A stretch of DNA of 64,000 nucleotides, taken from positions 434,001 to 498,000 of the forward strand of contig CAYGAY010000001.1 in assembly GCA_964347975.1 (NCBI GenBank). The letters are read 5' to 3'. Made by a program: the position numbers and the translations under genes. A model generated the notes under the pieces. It was not told the origin of the DNA. It did not search any database and was given only the letters and a program-made list of their open reading frames with translations. Numbering within the stretch: position 1 is the stretch's first letter; every line of letters begins with the position of its first letter. The stretch comes from Bin87 sp964347975. GTDB taxonomy: Bacteria; Chloroflexota; Dehalococcoidia; Lucifugimonadales; UBA3495. Positions 59,561 through 64,000 of the stretch are shown in pieces.

Positions 59561-62098
59561 CTAGCCGCGCTCCAAGCGCGCCAGGCCCACCAATAACCGT
59601 TTCAGGCCGACGCTCGCAAAATTCACGGTGGCCTGTTCGGTGTCGCCGACGCCATCAACTTCCTGAACCACGCCCTCTCCGAAAGTGGGATGGCGGACGA
59701 TTTCGCCCACCGCCAGGGGCGCGCGCTCCGGCGTGTTGCCTGAAGCCAATGGCCGGCCGGGAGACCATTCGGTAAGACGTTCATCGATATTGCCCCGGAG
59801 TTGGCCTCGCGACACTTCGCCTCCGGCGCCGGATCCGTCACCCAGCCGCGTGCGCGAGGCGCGCCTGGACTGTCCGTAGGCGCCGCCTATCACCGCGTCT
59901 GCGTTCCGCGACGGACGGGATGCGTTCAATCCATGAGATTCGGCGCGGGAGCCGGGAGGTCGGTCCATGGCCGGCGAGGCCAGCGCCTCCTCCGGGAGAT
60001 CTTCGAGGAAACGCGACGGCAGCGATACTCCACCCGACGAGGGATAACGCCTCCGGAAAGCGCGCAGCAGATAAAGGCGCTCTTTAGCCCTGGTCATGCC
60101 CACGTAACACAGCCGACGTTCCTCTTCTATCTCGGCCACGGTATCCATGGAACGCGTGTGGGGCAGCAGCCCTTCCTCCATTCCGGCCATCATCACAACC
60201 GGGAACTCCAGCCCTTTAGCCTGATGCAGGGTGATCAAGGTAAGCGCATCATCGGACTGTTCGTAAGCATCCACGTCGGAAACCAGAGAAACCCGCTCCA
60301 GAAACGCGCTCAACCCGTCGGCGGAACCGTCGCCGGGAGGACCGTAGTCTTCAGCCAAAGCGCGCAGCTCGAGGATATTCTCCCATCGCTCATCGCTGTC
60401 ATCCTGGGCATTGATTTGTTTGGCCAACCCGGTCATGTCCAACGTGCGATCAAGGAGTTCCGGGACGCCCAGCTCGCGCGAGGCGTCAGCGAGGCGATCC
60501 AGGGTAACGGACAAATCGGCGATTGACCGAGCCGCTCGCGCCGTTAATGGAACCGGGCATGGGGACCCTTCCGCCCGGGCCGCCGCAATTACCCGCATCG
60601 TTTGTCTCATGGCGTCTCCGCGTTGGGCCGCGAAGTTTGTCAGTTGCTGTACGGATTTGGCGCCGATGCCCCGGGGCGGTTGGTTGATGATGCGTCGCAG
60701 GCTGACCTCGTCATCCGGGTTGAAAATCACCCGCAGGTAGCCCACCGCGTCCTTGATTTCCTTGCGATGGTAAAAACGCACACCACCCACCAACCGGTAG
60801 GGTATTCCCTGGCGCATGCATTGATCTTCAAAGGCGCGGCTCTGGGCGTTGATGCGGTACATGATGGCGCAGTCGCCGGACTGGTACTCGCCGGTTCGGG
60901 TGAGGCGGCCCACCTCGTCCACAGCCCAGAGGGCTTCGTCTTCTTCGCTGAAGGCTTCGTGCAGTGTGACGGGTCGTCCCGCTGGATTTTGCGTAAATAG
61001 CGGGCGTTCAATCCGTTCCGTGTTGGTGGAGATGACGCCGGAGGCGGCGTTGAGGATGTTCCTGGTTGAGCGGTAGTTCTCGCCCAGGCTGATGAGTGTG
61101 GCGTCGGGGAAATCGGTCTGAAAGCTCAGGATGTTTCGGATGTCGGCGTTACGCCACGAATAGATGCTCTGGTCCGGGTCGCCGACCACGCACAGGTTCC
61201 GGTGTTGGCCGGTCATCAGCCGGGCCAGACGGTACTGTGCTACGTTGGTGTCCTGAAACTCGTCGATGAGCAGGTAACGGTAGCGGGTGTGGTATTGGTC
61301 CTGAACGTCGGGAATATTTTCCAGGAGTTGCGCAGTCTGCATCAGGAGGTCGTCGAAATCCAGGGCGTTCTGGCGCGCCAGCGCCTCCTCATAATAACGA
61401 TAGACGCGGGAGCAGGTTTCCACCCAATGAGCGCCATATTCGTCCTCGGCATCATAGGCGGTTTCGGCCATGCGGCGAGCATCCTGGAGGCTGCTTTTGG
61501 CGGCGGAAATGCGCGAGAGAATGGCTCTGGGGGTATATCGTTTGCTATCCACGTCCGCCAGCTGCATCGCAGACTTGAGGGCGTCCAACTGGTCATCCTG
61601 GTCATAAATGGTGAAGTTTCTATCGAGGCCGATGCGTTCACCATGTCGGCGCAGAATGCGGGCGCAGACGGCGTGGAAAGTACCCATGGTGACGGCCTCG
61701 CTGCGGCTGAGCAACAGCCGGTCGAGGCGTTCCCGCATCTCCCTGGCGGCTTTGTTGGTGAACGTGACCGCCAGTATTTGCCAGGGATTTACGCCGCAAT
61801 CCCCTACCAAATAAGCAATGCGGTGGGTGATGACGCGGGTCTTGCCCGAACCCGGACCGGCGACTATGAGCAGAGGGCCCTCGGTAGTAACAACCGCCTG
61901 CTGCTGCGCCTCGTTGAGCCCCTGTAAAACTGCGGCGCGCGGAGCATTCGATTCCTCCAGAGCCGTGCCGCGGGCATCGTAATCCGCCAACTCCGGCGCG
62001 TCCCAAAAGGGTGAAGACATTGGCTCTTCCCAGTAAGGGGAAGACGCCGGCCTATCCTGGTACGGCGAACGCTCGGAAAATTGGGACTGCAAGGCCAT
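59561..62098 (-). CDS. UvrD/PcrA-type superfamily 1 DNA helicase
   Basis: An 845-residue 3'-5' helicase for DNA repair and replication. NEAQQQAVVTTEGPLLIVAGPGSGKTRVITHRIAYLV (motif I), TFTNKAAREMRERL (Ia), LLIDEFQDTNVAQYRLARL (II), VVGDPDQSIYSWRNAD (III), LGENYRSTRNIL (IV), VTLHQAKGLEFPVVMMAGMEEGLLPH (V) and RRLCYVGMTRAKERLYLL (VI). C-terminal Tudor-like PcrA segment (GEIVRHPTFGEGVVQEVDG). The N-terminus is extended by three tandem SP[YF]xxxPxS repeats. Confidence 0.95.
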   Translation of the reverse strand: MALQSQFSERSPYQDRPASSPYWEEPMSSPFWDAPELADYDARGTALEESNAPRAAVLQGLNEAQQQAVVTTEGPLLIVAGPGSGKTRVITHRIAYLVGDCGVNPWQILAVTFTNKAAREMRERLDRLLLSRSEAVTMGTFHAVCARILRRHGERIGLDRNFTIYDQDDQLDALKSAMQLADVDSKRYTPRAILSRISAAKSSLQDARRMAETAYDAEDEYGAHWVETCSRVYRYYEEALARQNALDFDDLLMQTAQLLENIPDVQDQYHTRYRYLLIDEFQDTNVAQYRLARLMTGQHRNLCVVGDPDQSIYSWRNADIRNILSFQTDFPDATLISLGENYRSTRNILNAASGVISTNTERIERPLFTQNPAGRPVTLHEAFSEEDEALWAVDEVGRLTRTGEYQSGDCAIMYRINAQSRAFEDQCMRQGIPYRLVGGVRFYHRKEIKDAVGYLRVIFNPDDEVSLRRIINQPPRGIGAKSVQQLTNFAAQRGDAMRQTMRVIAAARAEGSPCPVPLTARAARSIADLSVTLDRLADASRELGVPELLDRTLDMTGLAKQINAQDDSDERWENILELRALAEDYGPPGDGSADGLSAFLERVSLVSDVDAYEQSDDALTLITLHQAKGLEFPVVMMAGMEEGLLPHTRSMDTVAEIEEERRLCYVGMTRAKERLYLLRAFRRRYPSSGGVSLPSRFLEDLPEEALASPAMDRPPGSRAESHGLNASRPSRNADAVIGGAYGQSRRASRTRLGDGSGAGGEVSRGQLRGNIDERLTEWSPGRPLASGNTPERAPLAVGEIVRHPTFGEGVVQEVDGVGDTEQATVNFASVGLKRLLVGLARLERG

Positions 62099-62131
62099 GG
62101 GAACTTAAGCGGTTGGATGAACGACGTAGTA

Positions 62132-62222
62132 TGGCGGAGAGAGCGGGATTCGAACCCGCGATGCGCCAGAGGCGCATACCGGTTTTCGAGACCGGCGCCT
62201 TCAACCACTCGGCCACCTCTCC
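62132..62222 (-). tRNA. tRNA-Ser(CGA)
   Basis: A class II tRNA with a long variable arm (GGTATGCGCCTCTGGCGCATC region). Acceptor GGAGAGG pairs with TCTCTCC; T-arm GCGGGTTCGAATCCCGC; anticodon loop CTCGAAA with anticodon CGA on a CCGGT/ACCGG stem. Discriminator G and an encoded CCA (62132-62134) are present. Confidence 0.95.
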
Positions 62223-62331
62223 GCGAGCGGGTATCAAATGGTGGATATGCGAACCGGCGCTTGGCCAGGAACGCGGGGTGCGGCCCGTAAATTGTACTAG
62301 ACGGCGCCGGGCATTACAACGACGGCGATCA

Positions 62332-62479
62332 CCTCACGCGTACCCACTTTGCCATTGCGAGCGCAGCGTACGCAATCTTGTTCTCACAGCGATGGTGGTT
62401 CGCCACAGCCTGCGTTGGGGCTACGAGATTCCATCGCCCGCTGCGTGGGCGTGGAATGACAAAGTGGGTACTCATGAGC
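62332..62479. mobile_element. MITE-like element, copy C
   Basis: A 148-bp element bounded by CTCACGCGTACCCACTTTG and the inverse of CTCATGAGTACCCACTTTG (17 of 19 match). The flanks GGCGATCA (62324-62331) and GACAATCA (62480-62487) match at 6 of 8. It has the GCCATTGCGAGCG module and the GATTCCATCGCCCGC...GTGGAATGAC module, but lacks the CACCCCCC core of copies A and B. It fills most of the 367-bp gap between the tRNA and the carboxylase gene. A TGTTATCAT extended -10 follows at 62548-62556. Confidence 0.7.
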
Positions 62480-62589
62480 GACAATCACTCTCAACGTGAA
62501 AAGGGCCGCCGCCGGGCGCCGGAGAAGCGATCCTTGCGCCTGGGCCGTGTTATCATCCGCTTATCTGACGGACATGGTCCGGGAATGAC

Positions 62590-64000
62590 ATGGAAGTAAT
62601 CGGCTCCAACCTGCGCACCGCCGACCCGGATTTTCAGGACAACCGGGCGCGCATGGCAGCTCTGGTGAAGGACCTAAAAGAGCGTCTAGAGCAAGCTCGC
62701 GCCGGAGGCGGGCAGCGGGCGGTGGAGTTGCACCGCAGCCGTGGCAAGCTGCTGGCCCGGGAACGGATTGACGGGCTGGTGGATGCCGGCACTCCCTTCC
62801 TTGAGCTCAGTCCCCTGGCGGCATGGGATATGTATGACGGGGACGAAGCGTCTGCCGGCATCGTTACCGGCGTTGGATTGGTCCACGGGAAAGAGGCTGT
62901 GGTGGTCGCCAACGATGCGACGGTAAAGGGCGGCGCCTACTACCCGATCACTGTTAAAAAGCATCTGCGCGCCCAGGAAATCGCTCTGGAAAATCACCTG
63001 CCGTGTATTTACCTGGTGGACTCGGGCGGAGCATTTTTGCCGCTGCAAGCGGAGGTGTTTCCTGATCGGGACCACTTCGGACGCATCTTTTACAACCAGG
63101 CCCAAATGTCGGCGCTGGGCATTCCCCAGGTGGCTGTGGTCATGGGTTCATGCACCGCAGGCGGAGCGTATATCCCAGCTATGAGCGACGAGGTCGTGAT
63201 GGTGCGGCGACAGGGCACCATCTTTCTGGGCGGCCCGCCGTTGGTGCGTGCGGCCACCGGAGAAGAAGTGGATCCTGAAACCCTGGGCGGAGCGGACGTG
63301 CATACCAGGATATCCGGCGTGGCGGACCATCAGGCAGCGGACGATGCGGATGCGCTGGCGATCACGCGGGACATCGTGGAGAATTTTGTGCAAAGGCGCA
63401 ACCCGCCGTTTGAGGTCACCAGCTCCGAACCGCCGGCCTACGATCCGGGCGAGCTGTATGGCATCGTCTCTCCGGATAACCGACGGCAATACAATGTGCG
63501 CGAAGTGATCGCCCGCGTGGTTGATGGAAGCCGTTTTCACGAGTTCAAGTCTGAGTATGGAGAAACCCTGGTTTGTGGCTTCGCCCGAGTTTTCGGGTAT
63601 CCGGTGGGAGTGGTCGCCAACAACGGGGTTCTTTTCTCAGAAAGCGCGCTGAAGGGTACCCACTTCATCGAGTTGTGCAGCCAGCGGGGTATCCCCCTGC
63701 TGTTCCTGCAAAACATTACCGGTTTCATGGTAGGTCGCCAGTACGAAGTCGGAGGAATCGCCAAGGATGGCGCCAAGATGGTCATGGCGGTGTCGAACGC
63801 CGCCGTGCCCAAGTTCACGGTGATCATTGGCAGTTCCTTTGGGGCGGGCAACTATGGCATGTGCGGGCGGGCCTACCAGCCCCGTTTCCTGTGGACGTGG
63901 CCCAACGCGCGCATTTCGGTGATGGGCGGACAACAGGCGGCGGATGTCCTCCTCACTATACGACTGCAACAACTGGAGCGACAGGGCCGCACCATGGAGC
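62590..64000 (+). CDS. Acyl-CoA carboxylase carboxyltransferase subunit (MCC-beta-like), 3' end beyond right edge
   Basis: 470 codons and still open. Biotin-dependent carboxyltransferase of the methylcrotonyl-/propionyl-/acetyl-CoA carboxylase beta type, moving CO2 from carboxybiotin to acyl-CoA: RSRGKLLARERIDGLVDAGTPFLEL, CIYLVDSGGAFLPLQAEVFPD, MGSCTAGGAYIPAMSDE, GGADVHTRISGVADHQAADD and GIPLLFLQNITGFMVGRQYE. MCC-type beta chains run about 530 residues. ATG 62590; the biotin-carrying alpha subunit is expected downstream. Confidence 0.93.
   Translation, partial: MEVIGSNLRTADPDFQDNRARMAALVKDLKERLEQARAGGGQRAVELHRSRGKLLARERIDGLVDAGTPFLELSPLAAWDMYDGDEASAGIVTGVGLVHGKEAVVVANDATVKGGAYYPITVKKHLRAQEIALENHLPCIYLVDSGGAFLPLQAEVFPDRDHFGRIFYNQAQMSALGIPQVAVVMGSCTAGGAYIPAMSDEVVMVRRQGTIFLGGPPLVRAATGEEVDPETLGGADVHTRISGVADHQAADDADALAITRDIVENFVQRRNPPFEVTSSEPPAYDPGELYGIVSPDNRRQYNVREVIARVVDGSRFHEFKSEYGETLVCGFARVFGYPVGVVANNGVLFSESALKGTHFIELCSQRGIPLLFLQNITGFMVGRQYEVGGIAKDGAKMVMAVSNAAVPKFTVIIGSSFGAGNYGMCGRAYQPRFLWTWPNARISVMGGQQAADVLLTIRLQQLERQGRTME

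Overview
The window is a GC-rich (about 60%) bacterial chromosome segment packed with genes on both strands. There is no rRNA, phage, plasmid backbone, transposase or CRISPR array. The gene content fits Chloroflexota best, probably a Dehalococcoidia/SAR202-like lineage: DUF951 beside pyrF, family III CoA-transferases, DUF3500, several Uma2-family proteins, DipZ-like thioredoxin lipoproteins and LppX/LprG-type lipoproteins with an L/V-A-C lipobox. That placement is inference from gene families; no marker gene was searched.

Layout. 1-3.2 kb: an M42 peptidase cut by the left edge, a Uma2 protein, an Ldh-family dehydrogenase and an AsnC-type domain protein. 3.2-6.3 kb: a cobalamin salvage operon (cobQ-cobU-pduX-like). 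6.7-10.6 kb: a TolB-like lipoprotein, an LppX/LprG-like lipoprotein and a DHA2 transporter, an arrangement like mycobacterial lprG-P55. 12.7-16.7 kb: tyrA-aroA-gmk-lipA. 17.2-19.2 kb: an oppD-oppF pair without permease genes. 19.2-22 kb: a truncated RelA/SpoT-like fragment and a threonine synthase-NIL-MoaD operon. 22-23 kb: a DNA methyltransferase with a decayed downstream gene, possibly its restriction partner. 23-29.7 kb: flavin reductase, BtuF-like protein, two MFS transporters, DUF951, pyrF and DUF3500. 29.7-32 kb: two thioredoxin-fold lipoproteins. 32.8-34.9 kb: argJ-argB. 35-37 kb: coiled-coil protein, AAA ATPase and PIN-like nuclease. 37-43 kb: class V aminotransferase, Uma2, DUF1015 and a tandem CaiB/BaiF pair. 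43.5-47 kb: histidine kinase, two receivers and a NYN-domain protein. 47-56.7 kb: hydantoinase, hydroxyacid dehydrogenase, Uma2, a BNR-type propeller, MFS, a copper ATPase and a YHS protein. 56.7-64 kb: secA, a UvrD/PcrA helicase, tRNA-Ser(CGA) and an acyl-CoA carboxylase beta subunit cut by the right edge.

The clearest non-coding signal is a set of short non-autonomous transposon-like elements of 137-208 bp with imperfect to perfect terminal inverted repeats and 8-9 bp flanking direct repeats. Three share one terminal repeat. A fourth has different ends but shares an internal palindromic core. A second recurring signal is a GGGGCGA-type hairpin at gene ends, and a third is extended -10 promoters (TGN then a TATAAT-like hexamer).

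The observations most worth following up are the element family, the ThrC-NIL-MoaD operon (a possible sulfur-carrier route to cysteine or homocysteine), the LprG-like/MFS operon, the AAA-PIN pair, and the tandem CoA-transferases in which one member lacks the catalytic aspartate.
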